64,000 nucleotides of DNA from CAIWAH01 sp964602595 (GCA_964602595.1 CAZRRO010000004.1:124001-188000), one strand, 5' to 3'. Counted from the first letter of the stretch, positions 1 through 12,458 are shown. Translations and numbers: made by a program. The notes: generated by a model from the letters alone, not told the origin.

Positions 1-915
1 AATTTTCTGACGGCGGTGGGACTGGCCTTGGCGTTCGGCCATTCGGCTTCGGCCGTGCCCATCGAGGACGTGCTGAAGCAGATCGACCCGGCGACGGGCA
101 AGGCGAAGGACACGACGACGGCCTTCGGCATCAACGGCATCATCAGCGCCCGGGCCACGCTGGCGGACGGCCAGGTGCTCGCCTTCGTGCAGCCGACCGG
201 AAAGGCCGGCCTCCCGATCCTCGTGAGCAAGGCCGAGGCGGAAAAGATCATCCCACGCAATGAGCTCAACCTCACCGGCACGTTCGCGGACGGCCCCTTC
301 GGCTTCTCCGTGCTCAAGATCAAGGATGGCTCACTCACGGTGACCGGCACCAACAAGGCTTTCGGGGCGGCCGAACCGCGGGGCGCCGACCTGTTCAAGG
401 ACGCCAGCTCCCTCGCCGGTCGTTACGTGTCGCTGACCAATGTCACCTTTGTGGCGCCGAAGTTCGACGGCTCCGGCAAGATCACGGTCAAGGGCGATGC
501 CGGCGAAGTTTCCCTGCATCTGCCCCTGACGTTGAAGGATCGCGACGTGCCGCCCGGCGGCGTCAACGTGTTGGGCGTGCCAGTCAAGGTGGACGGTGAA
601 TGGCGGCTGATGGCGTCGCGGTTCCTCTCCGTGAGCAACAAGGCGAACCTCGCGCTCGCCACGAAACACACCTGCATTTCCTGCCACAATCCCGACATCA
701 AGGCGGTGGGGCCGGCCTACCGGGACGTCGCGGCCAAATACAAGGATGACCCCGCGGCCAAGGCGACCCTGATCGCCCAGATCGAGAAGGGCGGCACCGG
801 CAAGTGGGGCGTGGTGCCCATGCCGCCGCTCGGCGCGAAGGTGCCGCCGGCCGACCGTGAGCTGCTGATCGACTGGGTCCTCGGCTACCGTTGGGACGCG
901 ATCCTCGCCGAGTAA
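1..915 (+). CDS. Secreted c-type cytochrome, 5' end outside the window
   Basis: The frame is open from base 1 to a TAA at 913-915, so the true start lies upstream. The first visible residues (LTAVGLALAFGHSASAVP) look like the core and cleavage region of a signal peptide, so little is missing. About 200 residues follow that I do not recognise. The last 80 or so form a class I cytochrome c domain: the heme attachment motif CISCH lies near residue 224 counted from base 1, followed by VGPAYRDVA and a probable distal Met in VPMPP near residue 273. The protein is inferred to be a periplasmic electron carrier. It is convergent with the aminotransferase gene, and a hairpin terminator lies between them. 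Confidence 0.85.
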   Translation, partial: NFLTAVGLALAFGHSASAVPIEDVLKQIDPATGKAKDTTTAFGINGIISARATLADGQVLAFVQPTGKAGLPILVSKAEAEKIIPRNELNLTGTFADGPFGFSVLKIKDGSLTVTGTNKAFGAAEPRGADLFKDASSLAGRYVSLTNVTFVAPKFDGSGKITVKGDAGEVSLHLPLTLKDRDVPPGGVNVLGVPVKVDGEWRLMASRFLSVSNKANLALATKHTCISCHNPDIKAVGPAYRDVAAKYKDDPAAKATLIAQIEKGGTGKWGVVPMPPLGAKVPPADRELLIDWVLGYRWDAILAE

Positions 916-964
916 GCGGACAATTTCAGTGAACGCGTGGTTCGTGTTCCCTGCCAAAAAGCAG

Positions 965-1000
965 CCGCCGGTCGGGGCAACCTGACCGGCGGTTTGGTTT
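965..1000. terminator. Bidirectional hairpin terminator
   Basis: A perfect 9-bp stem (CCGCCGGTC at 965-973, GACCGGCGG at 984-992) closes a 10-base loop. It is followed by TTTGGTTT on the plus strand and preceded by an A-run (956-960), which gives a T-run on the minus strand. It lies between two convergent genes and overlaps the stop codon of the minus-strand aminotransferase. Confidence 0.75.
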
Positions 1001-2187
1001 CAATGACCCGGCGGCGGACGCTGGCCGGACACGAACTCCCGTAGCCGCACCAACCGTTCGCCCGCAGCCCGGAGGGTTTCCTCCTTCTTCGCGAAGTGGA
1101 CCCGGATGAACCGGTGCTCCGGCTCGCGGAAGAAGCTGGAGCCCGGCACACCCGCGACGCCGATCTCCCGGACGAACCAGTCGGCCGCACCGGTGTCCGT
1201 GGCGAAACCAAGGGACGAGATGTCGACCAGCACGTAGTAAGCCCCCTGCGGTTCCGTGAAGGGCAATCCCGTCTGCCGGAGGTAGCCAAGGAAGAGTTCG
1301 CGCTTCGCGGCGTAAAGTCCCTGCAGCCCGGCGTAGTAGCTGTCCGGCAATTCAAGCCCGGCGACCGCGGCCTCCTGCAACGGCGCGGCGGCGCCCACGG
1401 TCAGGAAGTCGTGAACCTTCCGGGCCTGCGCGATGACCGCCGGCGCGGCATGGACGTAGCCCAGCCGCCAGCCGGTAATCGAATAGGTCTTCGAGAGCGA
1501 ATTGCAGGTGATGACCCGTTCGGCCGCCCCGGGCAACGCGGCGGCGTAAACGTGCTCGTGCGGCGCGTAGACGATGTGTTCGTAGGGTTCGTCCATGATC
1601 ACGAACGCATCGTGCCGCTCGGCCAGCGCCAGGATGTGGCGCAGTTCTTCCCGGGTGAACACCTTGCCGGTGGGATTCGACGGATTGCAGACGATGATCG
1701 CCTTGGGCCGGGCCTCCGCGAAGGCGCGTTCCAGCTCGGCCGGGTCGTAGGTAAAGTCCGGCGCCCGCAGTGGCACGTAGACCGGCAGGGCGCCCGACAG
1801 GATCGCGTCGGCCGCGTAGTTCTCGTAGAACGGGGAGAACACGATCACCCGGTCGCCCGGATTACAGGCCGTCATCATGGCAACCATCATCGCCTCGGTG
1901 CTGCCACAGGTGACGACGAGGTGCTGGTCCGGGTCCACGGCCAGCCCGGTGAAACGTCCGATCTTCCGCGCCAGCGCCTGCCGGAACCGCGGCGCACCCC
2001 AGGTCACCGCGTATTGGTGAAACGGCCCGCGCGTGGCGCGTTCGAGCGCGGCGAGCAATTCCTCCGGCGGATCAAAATCGGGAAACCCCTGCGCGAGGTT
2101 GATGGCTTGGTGCCGGGCCGCCAGGCGGCTCATGCCGCGGATGACGGACTCGGTAAAGGCGGACAGGCGGGTCGCGGTGGACGGCAT
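1000..2187 (-). CDS. PLP-dependent class I/II aminotransferase
   Basis: The product is about 395 residues, the usual length for fold-type I aminotransferases. The N-terminus contains INLAQGFPDFDPP, typical of the kynurenine/methionine aminotransferase branch. SNPTGKVF lies near residue 170, and the Schiff-base lysine lies in SLSKTYSITGWRLGY at about residue 233. The frame stays open up to 2250, but the ATG at 2187 (MPSTATRLSAF) fits the family start. The gene lies 37 bp downstream of the NIL-domain gene on the same strand, and the two probably form an operon. Substrate cannot be read from sequence. The branch and the NIL partner make methionine or another sulfur or aromatic amino acid plausible. 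Confidence 0.92.
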   Translation of the reverse strand: MPSTATRLSAFTESVIRGMSRLAARHQAINLAQGFPDFDPPEELLAALERATRGPFHQYAVTWGAPRFRQALARKIGRFTGLAVDPDQHLVVTCGSTEAMMVAMMTACNPGDRVIVFSPFYENYAADAILSGALPVYVPLRAPDFTYDPAELERAFAEARPKAIIVCNPSNPTGKVFTREELRHILALAERHDAFVIMDEPYEHIVYAPHEHVYAAALPGAAERVITCNSLSKTYSITGWRLGYVHAAPAVIAQARKVHDFLTVGAAAPLQEAAVAGLELPDSYYAGLQGLYAAKRELFLGYLRQTGLPFTEPQGAYYVLVDISSLGFATDTGAADWFVREIGVAGVPGSSFFREPEHRFIRVHFAKKEETLRAAGERLVRLREFVSGQRPPPGH

Positions 2188-2224
2188 GTTCGTTCGGCAG
2201 AATCGGGTTCCGGATTCGGCGGCC

Positions 2225-2461
2225 TCACACGGGGTCCACCTGCACGCCATGGCGCTGCAGCCACGCCACGGCCGCGTCGATCTGGGCGAGGGTCCCGGTA
2301 AATTCGAGGGCCATCAGCCCGACCTCCGCGGTGACACTCGCGCTGCGGATGTCGAAGACGACGGCGTGTTTCTGGCTGAGTTCCCAGATGAGCGGCCGCT
2401 TCACATGGACCGCGGAAAAGGTGAGCCAGAACCGGCGGGAAACTTTGGTGGGACGAGGCAT
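2225..2461 (-). CDS. Stand-alone NIL-domain protein
   Basis: This 78-residue protein consists almost entirely of a NIL domain. It has the pattern RFWLTFSAVHVKRPLIWEL, then FDIRSASV, then the closing HGVQVDPV. NIL domains usually sit at the C-terminus of MetN, the methionine-import ATPase, where they bind methionine, or are fused to ferredoxins. Here no ATPase or ferredoxin is attached. It is the first gene of a likely two-gene operon with the aminotransferase. A promoter-like TTGGTC-17-TAGCGT lies upstream. A role in sensing or binding a sulfur amino acid is inferred. Confidence 0.8.
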   Translation of the reverse strand: MPRPTKVSRRFWLTFSAVHVKRPLIWELSQKHAVVFDIRSASVTAEVGLMALEFTGTLAQIDAAVAWLQRHGVQVDPV

Positions 2462-2500
2462 GACGATGGGAAACAGATTTGTGACGGCGCGTTGCGGCGG

Positions 2501-2529
2501 ACGCTAACCCGGGACTGGGACTGGACCAA
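2501..2529 (-). promoter_or_regulatory. Putative sigma-70 promoter of the NIL/aminotransferase operon
   Basis: On the minus strand TTGGTC (2524-2529) and TAGCGT (2501-2506) are separated by 17 bp, about 39 bases before the ATG. Identified by eye only. Confidence 0.4.
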
Positions 2530-2675
2530 GCCCGTGATCGCCCTCTGTAGTGACCCACGGCCAAATACTCCCGGAGGCGGGGCGGACCGGCCATGGGTAT
2601 CCACCCGAGCAGCCTTTGGAAGTGACCCGGCAAGACTCGCCACACCGCGGATGCGCCATCGGGCCATCGGGCCAC

Positions 2676-2695
2676 GGCGCCCATCGCTGGGCGCC
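2676..2695. repeat. Perfect hairpin
   Basis: An 8-bp perfect stem with a four-base TCGC loop, in the divergent intergenic region. No T-tract follows, so it is not an obvious terminator. Confidence 0.6.
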
Positions 2696-2786
2696 AAGCG
2701 ACGAGTGGGGTTACACCCCATGGAGCAGGCCCGGCGGTGGCAGGTATCGTGGGGGCCACGTGAGAAACAAAAACGCCAAGAGAATC

Positions 2787-3320
2787 ATGCGAATCAACCG
2801 GGCGATCGCCGCCACCATCCTGGTAGCGGCCACCACCGGAGCGCTGAGGGCAGACAACCACGGCTACACCTCGGCCGCACTCTACCGGGAACGCGAGCTG
2901 TCGGTGGATGCATTCGGGTCAGCCTCCGTCGGCCGATACACGCTCGACCATCTTTCCGGCTCGAGAATCCGGAACAATACCCGGGTGGGCGCCGGGGTCG
3001 GCCTCAACTATTTCTTCACCCAAATGATCGGGATCGGGGGCGACGTGTATTCCGAGAACACTTCCGGGGCATTCATCGACAGCGCTTCGGCCAATCTCAT
3101 CCTGCGTTTCCCGCTGGGAGACAGCGGATTTGCACCCTACGCCTTCGGCGGAGGCGGCCATCAGTTCGACGGAGCCGAAGCCTGGTTCGCCCAGGTCGGG
3201 GGCGGCGGCGAGTATCGTTTCACCCCACACGTGGGCGCCTTCGTCGACGCGCGCTGGGTCGTTCCCGACGAGGCGAAGTATTACGGTGTGGCCCGGCTCG
3301 GCCTGCGTTTCGCCTTCTGA
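2787..3320 (+). CDS. Small outer-membrane beta-barrel protein
   Basis: The 177-residue product begins MRINRAIAATILVAATTGALRA, a clear signal peptide. The mature part shows alternating polar/hydrophobic strands (LNYFFTQMIGIGGDVY, ANLILRFPL, FAPYAFGGGG, GEYRFTPHVGAFVDARWV) and ends in the aromatic GLRFAF, the terminal beta-signal of outer-membrane barrels. The length suits an eight-strand OmpA/OmpW-like barrel. The frame is open further upstream, but the ATG at 2787 is the only start that gives a signal peptide. The function is unknown beyond outer-membrane location. Confidence 0.8.
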   Translation: MRINRAIAATILVAATTGALRADNHGYTSAALYRERELSVDAFGSASVGRYTLDHLSGSRIRNNTRVGAGVGLNYFFTQMIGIGGDVYSENTSGAFIDSASANLILRFPLGDSGFAPYAFGGGGHQFDGAEAWFAQVGGGGEYRFTPHVGAFVDARWVVPDEAKYYGVARLGLRFAF

Positions 3321-3551
3321 CCGCGCCCTGTCGCCCAACCGGTCGCAAGGCCGCCCGCACCGCTTGGACGAATGGCGTGGAGGCCAGTCGGCACAGCTCA
3401 CGAAGCCTGCCACCAGACCGACGGGAGATGGCGGTAGCCGCGAAGGCATTTGAACGCGCACAGCGAGCCACGCTTGATGAGTTTCATAGGCGGATACCGA
3501 TCAGTCGACGTCGCACGCTGAACCCGTGTCGAAGTTAAGGTCAGGTTTGGG

Positions 3552-3567
3552 CCGAATGGTTATTCGG
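3552..3567. repeat. Hairpin over the dehydrogenase stop codon
   Basis: CCGAAT at 3552-3557 pairs with ATTCGG at 3562-3567 over a four-base loop and spans the stop codon at 3560-3562. GTTAAG/CTTAAC flank it as an outer stem. There is no T-tract, so a terminator role is only possible. Confidence 0.4.
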
Positions 3568-5386
3568 ACTTAACCTCATCAAACCTCGAGCCGGCGAAAT
3601 CCAGCCGGTAAATCATGCCGCCATAACCGACGGCGTAGAGGTTGCCCGCCTCGTCGGTGCCGAAGGAAACCAGTTGCTGGGGCACGGTGCCGAGCTGGCG
3701 GGCGGCTTTCAGGACTCCGTTCTCCAGGGTTACGCCGAAGATCCGCTTGGAGGTGAAGTCGCCGCAGACATAGACGCCGTAGAAGGACGACTTGGGGTCG
3801 CCGCGATAAACGTAGCCGCCGGTGATCGAGTTGCCGTATTTGCGGCGGTAGGCAAATACGGGCGGCGTGAACGTGCGGCCGGCGACGCGATACTGGTTGG
3901 AGAACGGTTCGAATCCTTCGAAGACGTTCCAGCCATGATTTTCGCCCCGGCGGATGAGGGCCACCTCCTCGACTCGGTCCTGCCCAACGTCGGCGAGCCA
4001 GAGGTCGCCAGTCACGCGGTCGAAGCTGAAGCGCCAAGGGTTGCGCAGGCCGTAGGCCCAGATTTCGGGCCGGGCTTCCGGCTGGTCGCGGAACGGATTG
4101 TCGGCCGGGATGGCGTAAGCGAGACCGGGGTCGCGATGGTCCACGTCGAGGCGCATCATCTTGCCGAGCAGCAGGCGAAGATTTTGCGCGTGGCCGTTGG
4201 GGTCGTGGTGCGGGCCGGTGTCGCCCATCGCGAAGTAGAGGAAACCATCGGGACCAAACTCCAGCCAACCACCGCTGTGATCCTCGGCCACGCTGTTGAT
4301 TCGGATCAGGCGCCGGGCCGGCCGGCCGGAATCGCCGCTGAAGTCCGCGGCAAATTCCTTTTCCACCAGCACGGTGGCCACGGTGCCTTCCTCGAACACC
4401 TGGTATTTGACGTAGTATTTCCGGTTCGTGCGGAACTTCGGGTGAAACGTGAGGCCGAGCAGGCCGTTCGGCCCGCGGTCGCTGAACACTTCGCCCGTGA
4501 GGTCGCTGAAGACGGAGGTTTCCTCGCCAGTCGCCGTCTTCCGAACCCGCCAAATCACGCCCTTCTGGTGGAGCACGAGGAACACGTCGGGCGAGCCGGG
4601 CACCTGCTGGAGGGCAGTGAGGCAGGTCTGGACCTGGGCCGGCGGCAGCGTGAGCGGCGCGGACAGGAACGGCCGCACGCCGATGGGGCGGGCCAGTTCC
4701 GGAATGTGGGAAGGCATCCCTCGGTCGCTGACGAGGGCGTTCTCCGGCTGCCGGAGCGTGGTGAGGTATTCGATGAGGTCGGTGAATTCCAGGAGCGACA
4801 GTCCCGCGTGCAACCCCTCCGGCATGAGCGAGGTGGCGGTGCCGGATTGGCGGGCAATGTCCTTCCGGGCAACCGTGACCAACCGGTCGTCGCCACCCAT
4901 GAGCTGCACGGCGGTGTCGGTCGCCTGCTTGAGCACGCCCTGGAATTCCTCACCCGCCTTGGTCTCAACCAACACGGTGCCGTAGCCGGGCGAAATGGTC
5001 GCGGACGGCCGCAGCACCGCTTCAATAAGGTCCCGCCGGGAAAAGGCGTCGCCCGCCGCCGACAAGTCGGGACCGGCGTTGGAAGCCTTGCCGTCGAGCG
5101 AGTGGCATTGCGCGCAGGCGAGCTTCGAGGCGTCGGCAAACAGGCGGGCGCCACGCGCGGGATCGCCCTCTCGGGTGAGCGCATGGCGGCGGAACTCTTC
5201 GACGTCGGGACCCGATTTCGCCGCCGGCGTTTGCGCACTCGCTGGCCCGAAGGCCGGAAGCGCCAGGGCGACGACGACGAGCAATGGGCGGAGGAAGGGG
5301 AAGGCAGGGTTCAAGGTAGGCGCGAAGATGGATCGTGGGGAATCGGCGACCGGACGAATTTGCGCCACCAAACGCGGACAGGACAA
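3560..5386 (-). CDS. Quinoprotein glucose/sorbosone dehydrogenase fused to a PVC-type heme-binding domain
   Basis: The product is 608 residues. A hydrophobic export signal (LLVVVALALPAFGPASAQ) lies at about 33-52. It is followed by a PVC-type heme-binding module with CAQCH near residue 90, then GPDLS, GYGTVLVETKAGEEFQG and SLMPEGL. From about residue 230 comes a soluble quinoprotein sugar dehydrogenase-like beta-propeller (GLLGLTFHPKF, SGGWLEFGPDG, GKMMRLDVD, YGLRNPWRFSFD, DVGQDRVEEV, GGYVYRGD). A periplasmic sugar or polyol oxidation passing electrons to its own heme is inferred. The start is uncertain: TTG at 5386 gives an unusual leader, and a TTG about 26 codons later would place the signal peptide at the N-terminus. 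Confidence 0.88.
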   Translation of the reverse strand: MSCPRLVAQIRPVADSPRSIFAPTLNPAFPFLRPLLVVVALALPAFGPASAQTPAAKSGPDVEEFRRHALTREGDPARGARLFADASKLACAQCHSLDGKASNAGPDLSAAGDAFSRRDLIEAVLRPSATISPGYGTVLVETKAGEEFQGVLKQATDTAVQLMGGDDRLVTVARKDIARQSGTATSLMPEGLHAGLSLLEFTDLIEYLTTLRQPENALVSDRGMPSHIPELARPIGVRPFLSAPLTLPPAQVQTCLTALQQVPGSPDVFLVLHQKGVIWRVRKTATGEETSVFSDLTGEVFSDRGPNGLLGLTFHPKFRTNRKYYVKYQVFEEGTVATVLVEKEFAADFSGDSGRPARRLIRINSVAEDHSGGWLEFGPDGFLYFAMGDTGPHHDPNGHAQNLRLLLGKMMRLDVDHRDPGLAYAIPADNPFRDQPEARPEIWAYGLRNPWRFSFDRVTGDLWLADVGQDRVEEVALIRRGENHGWNVFEGFEPFSNQYRVAGRTFTPPVFAYRRKYGNSITGGYVYRGDPKSSFYGVYVCGDFTSKRIFGVTLENGVLKAARQLGTVPQQLVSFGTDEAGNLYAVGYGGMIYRLDFAGSRFDEVKSE

Positions 5387-5426
5387 CCGGATTCCAAGCC
5401 AACTCCCCGTCCCGGGCCGCGCCGGG

Positions 5427-7811
5427 TTACGGGCCGGAGTGAACCACCTTCGGCTTGAACGCCAGCATGCGCAGCCCGTTCAGGCAGACCAATACGGTGC
5501 TGCCCTCGTGGGCCACGACGCCGACGGGCAGCAGCAACTTGAAGCCGAGGGCGGACACAATCAGCACCACGATCACGGCCAGCGAGAAGGCGAGGTTCTG
5601 GTAAATGATGCGGCGGGCGCGTCGGCTGAGCGCGAGCGCGAAGACGATGTTCTGGAGGTTATCGCTCATCAGCACGACATCGGCCGTCTCCATCGCGACG
5701 TCTGTGCCGGCGGCCCCCATCGCGACGCCGACGGTGGCGGTGGCGAGCGCGGGGGCGTCGTTCACACCGTCTCCGACCATGGCCACGGGACCGAGGCTCT
5801 TCAGCTCCTTGATGACGCGCACCTTATCCTCCGGGAGCAAATCGGCGTGAACCTCGTCCACGCCGGCCTGCCGGGCGATGGCCTGGGCCACGCGGGTGTT
5901 GTCCCCGGTAAGCATGACCACCCGGACGATGCCGTCGGCCTTGAGCTGGCGGATCACGTCGGGCGCGTCGGCCCGCAGCACGTCGGCGATGGCCACGGCG
6001 CCGAGGAAGCGGGCGGAATCGTGGGCTTCGTCGAGTTCGCCGACGATCACCACGGTCTTGCCCTCGTCCTGCAAGGCGGCGACCTGCCGGGCAAAGTCGT
6101 CGGGCAACGCGAGGTTCAGCGCCGCGAAGTAGCGGGCGTTGCCGGCGGCGATCCGGCGGCCGTTCACCAAACCGCTGGCACCCTTGCCCGACACGGACTG
6201 GAAGCCGGCGCAATCGGGCAAAGCGACCTGGCGGGTGCGGCATTCCGTGACGATGGCATGGGCGAGCGGGTGCTCGGATTTCACCTCCACGGAACCGACC
6301 AACCCGAGCAGTTCCAAAGCGGCGGCGTCCGGCGCGGTCCGGAAGCTCACGACGCGGTTCCCGACGATCAGGTCGGTGACCCGCGGTTTACCTTCGGTGA
6401 GCGTGCCGGTCTTGTCGAAGGCGACGACCTTCACGGTGGCGGCCCGTTCAAGGTGGACCCCGCCCTTGAACAGGACTCCACGCCGCGCCGCGCCGCCGAT
6501 GGCTGACAGGATCGACGCCGGAGTGCTGATGATCAGCGCGCACGGCGAGGCCACGACCATGACGGTCATCGCCCGGTAGAAGGCGCTCTGGAACGCCTCC
6601 CCGAAGGCGAGGATCGGCACGAGGATGAGGCCGACCGTGAAGAGAATGACGCCGACCGCGTAAAACTGTTCCGCGCGGTCGAGGAACCGCTGCGTGTCGG
6701 CCTTCTCGGTCTGCGCCTCCTCGACCATGCGCACCAGCTTCTCGATGGCGGAGTCCTTGGCGAGCTTGGTCACCCGCACTTCCAGCCCACCCGTCTGGTT
6801 GATCGTCCCGGCAAACACGGGATCGCCGACCTGCTTCGACACGGGCATCGATTCGCCGGTGAGCGAGGCCTGATCCACGGCGCTGCTGCCCTCGATGATC
6901 ACGCTGTCGAGCGCGATGCTTTCACCGGGCCGCACCACCAGCACGTCGCCGACGACCAGTTCCGTCACCGGCAGCAACACCGTGACGCCGTCGCGCCGGG
7001 CCAGCGCCTTTTCCGGGCGGAGCTTCATGAGCGACTTGATGGCCTTGCGGGTGCGGTCGATGGCGTAGGCCTGGAGCACGTTGGACAGCGAAAAGAGGAA
7101 CAGCAGCATCGCACCCTCGAACGGGGCGTTGACCACCGCGGCCCCGAGCGCGGCCAGCACCATCAGCAGGTCCACGTCGATGGTCCATTGGCGCAGCGAC
7201 TGGAGGCCAGCCCGCACGCCGAAGTAACCGCCGGTCAGATACGCGCCGACGTAGCAGGCGACGGACCACGGCCCACCCAACTTCGAGGTGGCCCAGCCGG
7301 TCACCATGAAGACCAACGTCAGGACCATGAACACCGCCTCCAACCGTTCGCCGGTCGTCCAGAAGGCGAACCATTCCCGCGCTGTTTTCGGCGGGTGCTC
7401 CGCCTCCGCGGCATAGGGACCGACAGCCGCGCCGGTCTGGCGGACTTTCTCAATCACTTGCGCCTCGGAGAGCTGGGCGTCGTCAAACGTGACGGTCATC
7501 ACGCCGCCCAGGAACGTAGCCCGCGCCCGGCGGATGCCGGCGATCTGCTGGGCCTTCCGCTCCAGCTTCTGCTCGGCAGCCCCGGACGCACGCCCGGCCA
7601 GTTGCAGGAGTGTCTTGCAGTATTGCTGGTGCCCCAGCGGCGCGAGCTGTTCAGCCACCTGGCGCACGCCTTCGTCCGAAATCACCCGCGGATCGAAGTC
7701 GATCGTCACGGCGTGGTTCGCCGGGTCGATGTCGGTGCGCACCACTCCCGGCAAGGCGGTCGCGCCCTTCGACGCGGGGGAAGAATCTTCGGATGGGTCG
7801 CGCTCGTTCAT
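5427..7811 (-). CDS. P1B-type heavy-metal P-type ATPase (SPC/HEGST class)
   Basis: The product is 794 residues from the ATG at 7811 (MNERDPS). The P-type core is complete: TGES, the metal-site SPC in transmembrane helix 6 (VVASPCALIISTP, about residue 420), the phosphorylated Asp in DKTGTLTEG (about 466), HP in SEHPLAHA, and GDGVNDAPALA. The last helices contain AHEGST (about 766). SPC together with HEGG/S-T marks the P1B-4 subgroup, described for Co2+, Fe2+ and Zn2+ export, rather than the CPC copper or zinc pumps. The first ~180 residues hold two ferredoxin-like HMA domains (DIDPANHAVTIDFDP; GGVMTVTFDD) that both lack CxxC. It is located in the inner membrane. The upstream frame is open but non-family. 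Confidence 0.93.
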   Translation of the reverse strand: MNERDPSEDSSPASKGATALPGVVRTDIDPANHAVTIDFDPRVISDEGVRQVAEQLAPLGHQQYCKTLLQLAGRASGAAEQKLERKAQQIAGIRRARATFLGGVMTVTFDDAQLSEAQVIEKVRQTGAAVGPYAAEAEHPPKTAREWFAFWTTGERLEAVFMVLTLVFMVTGWATSKLGGPWSVACYVGAYLTGGYFGVRAGLQSLRQWTIDVDLLMVLAALGAAVVNAPFEGAMLLFLFSLSNVLQAYAIDRTRKAIKSLMKLRPEKALARRDGVTVLLPVTELVVGDVLVVRPGESIALDSVIIEGSSAVDQASLTGESMPVSKQVGDPVFAGTINQTGGLEVRVTKLAKDSAIEKLVRMVEEAQTEKADTQRFLDRAEQFYAVGVILFTVGLILVPILAFGEAFQSAFYRAMTVMVVASPCALIISTPASILSAIGGAARRGVLFKGGVHLERAATVKVVAFDKTGTLTEGKPRVTDLIVGNRVVSFRTAPDAAALELLGLVGSVEVKSEHPLAHAIVTECRTRQVALPDCAGFQSVSGKGASGLVNGRRIAAGNARYFAALNLALPDDFARQVAALQDEGKTVVIVGELDEAHDSARFLGAVAIADVLRADAPDVIRQLKADGIVRVVMLTGDNTRVAQAIARQAGVDEVHADLLPEDKVRVIKELKSLGPVAMVGDGVNDAPALATATVGVAMGAAGTDVAMETADVVLMSDNLQNIVFALALSRRARRIIYQNLAFSLAVIVVLIVSALGFKLLLPVGVVAHEGSTVLVCLNGLRMLAFKPKVVHSGP

Positions 7812-7911
7812 CTGGTCTTGGCGGGCCGGCAAGGTCCATGGGACTGCGCCGGACCGCCGTGCCCGACAATGAGGCCAAACCCAGCGGTCCGACACCGGAA
7901 TTCCAAGGCCC

Positions 7912-7932
7912 GATTGGCAATCACCGACTCCC
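7912..7932. repeat. Degenerate heptamer repeat, intergenic copy
   Basis: Three successive 7-mers (GATTGGC, AATCACC, GACTCCC) lie between metH and the metal ATPase gene. They are weakly related to the heptamer arrays at 54684 and 57625, and this is the least certain member. Confidence 0.3.
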
Positions 7933-7980
7933 GGTTGCGGGGGGGGCGACCGACCAGGCAAGCGAACGAGCGGCGGCGCG

Positions 7981-11820
<3,840 letters not shown>

Positions 11821-11826
11821 GGCGGA

Positions 11827-11854
11827 AAGCTAGCCACCGTCGAAGGCTTCTCAA
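11827..11854 (-). promoter_or_regulatory. Putative metH promoter, leaderless type
   Basis: On the minus strand TTGAGA (11849-11854), a 16-bp spacer and TAGCTT (11827-11832) end six bases before the metH ATG. Transcription would start at or next to the start codon. Confidence 0.5.
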
Positions 11855-11960
11855 GATTCAAATCAACAAATCCTGATTTGGTGATACGAACATGTTTCAC
11901 CCCTCCGTTAAGTCACATTGGCGTCATGCGACCGTAACATGGCGGTGCGCTACTGTGGGC

Positions 11961-12434
11961 ATGGCGAACAGCGCAGTCATCCCAGGAGCCGCGGCCAACC
12001 CCGCCCTGCCGGACGATTTGGCCGAATGGCTTGGGGCCGTGCGGCTCACGCACCTCGTGCTGGATGCGGTGGCGGACACAGAGAGCCCGCGGACGGAATT
12101 CCGGCTGCCCGGCGAAGAGGGCCACGGTTTCCGCATGCTGCTGACGCTGATGAGCTATGCCTACGCCCGCGGCGTCTACGGCTCGGCGGAGATGGCCGAG
12201 CGCGTAGTGGCGGACACCGACCTGCGCTACCTCGCCACCGGGGCCCAACCCTCCGCCCGGACGCTCCGGCAGTTCCGCCGCCAGAACTGGATGCTGCTCC
12301 GGACCACGGTTGCCCGCCTGGTGGCCCTTTCGGCTGGCGGTTCGGACCAGGACCCCTGGTTCAATGCAACCGCCGAAGCTGATTTGCGGCTGGAACGGGC
12401 GGTAGCCGCGGATAGCTACGCGCTGGATGCCTGA
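11961..12434 (+). CDS. DUF772-only protein: transposase N-terminal domain without a catalytic domain
   Basis: The 157-residue product starts at the ATG at 11961 (MANSAVIPG). Residues 50-115 match the N-terminal domain of IS5/IS1182-type transposases (DUF772): LLTLMSYAYARGVYGSAEM, then ADTDLRYLATGAQPSARTL and RQFRRQNW. In those transposases a DDE nuclease domain follows. Here the protein ends about 40 residues later in an unrelated acidic tail, and no DDE domain, terminal inverted repeat or remnant is present downstream before the convergent mscS gene. The frame is intact and codon use looks like that of its neighbours. It could be a domesticated DNA-binding protein or a stable relic. Confidence 0.65.
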   Translation: MANSAVIPGAAANPALPDDLAEWLGAVRLTHLVLDAVADTESPRTEFRLPGEEGHGFRMLLTLMSYAYARGVYGSAEMAERVVADTDLRYLATGAQPSARTLRQFRRQNWMLLRTTVARLVALSAGGSDQDPWFNATAEADLRLERAVAADSYALDA

Positions 12435-12458
12435 CCGGCAGGTCGGCGACTTGCGCGT

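Larger units (their letters stand above)
2462..2786. other. 325-bp intergenic region with small repeats and a hairpin
   Basis: No convincing gene is seen. The region holds the promoter-like site at 2501-2529, a tandem duplication of the 8-mer GCCATCGG (2655-2670), a perfect 8-bp hairpin with TCGC loop at 2676-2695 (GGCGCCCA/TGGGCGCC), and the palindrome GGGGTTACACCCC nearby. It separates two divergent genes. Confidence 0.6.

Noticed and set aside
3905..3920. GGTTCGAATCC, a T-loop-like string suggesting a tRNA
   Set aside because: It lies inside the dehydrogenase coding region and no acceptor stem or anticodon arm can be drawn around it. Similar strings at 60800 are also inside a gene.
11821..11960. 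A cobalamin or SAM riboswitch before metH
   Set aside because: The gap to the divergent gene is only about 140 bp, and the proposed promoter ends six bases before the ATG. No B12-box or SAM-box-like sequence was seen.
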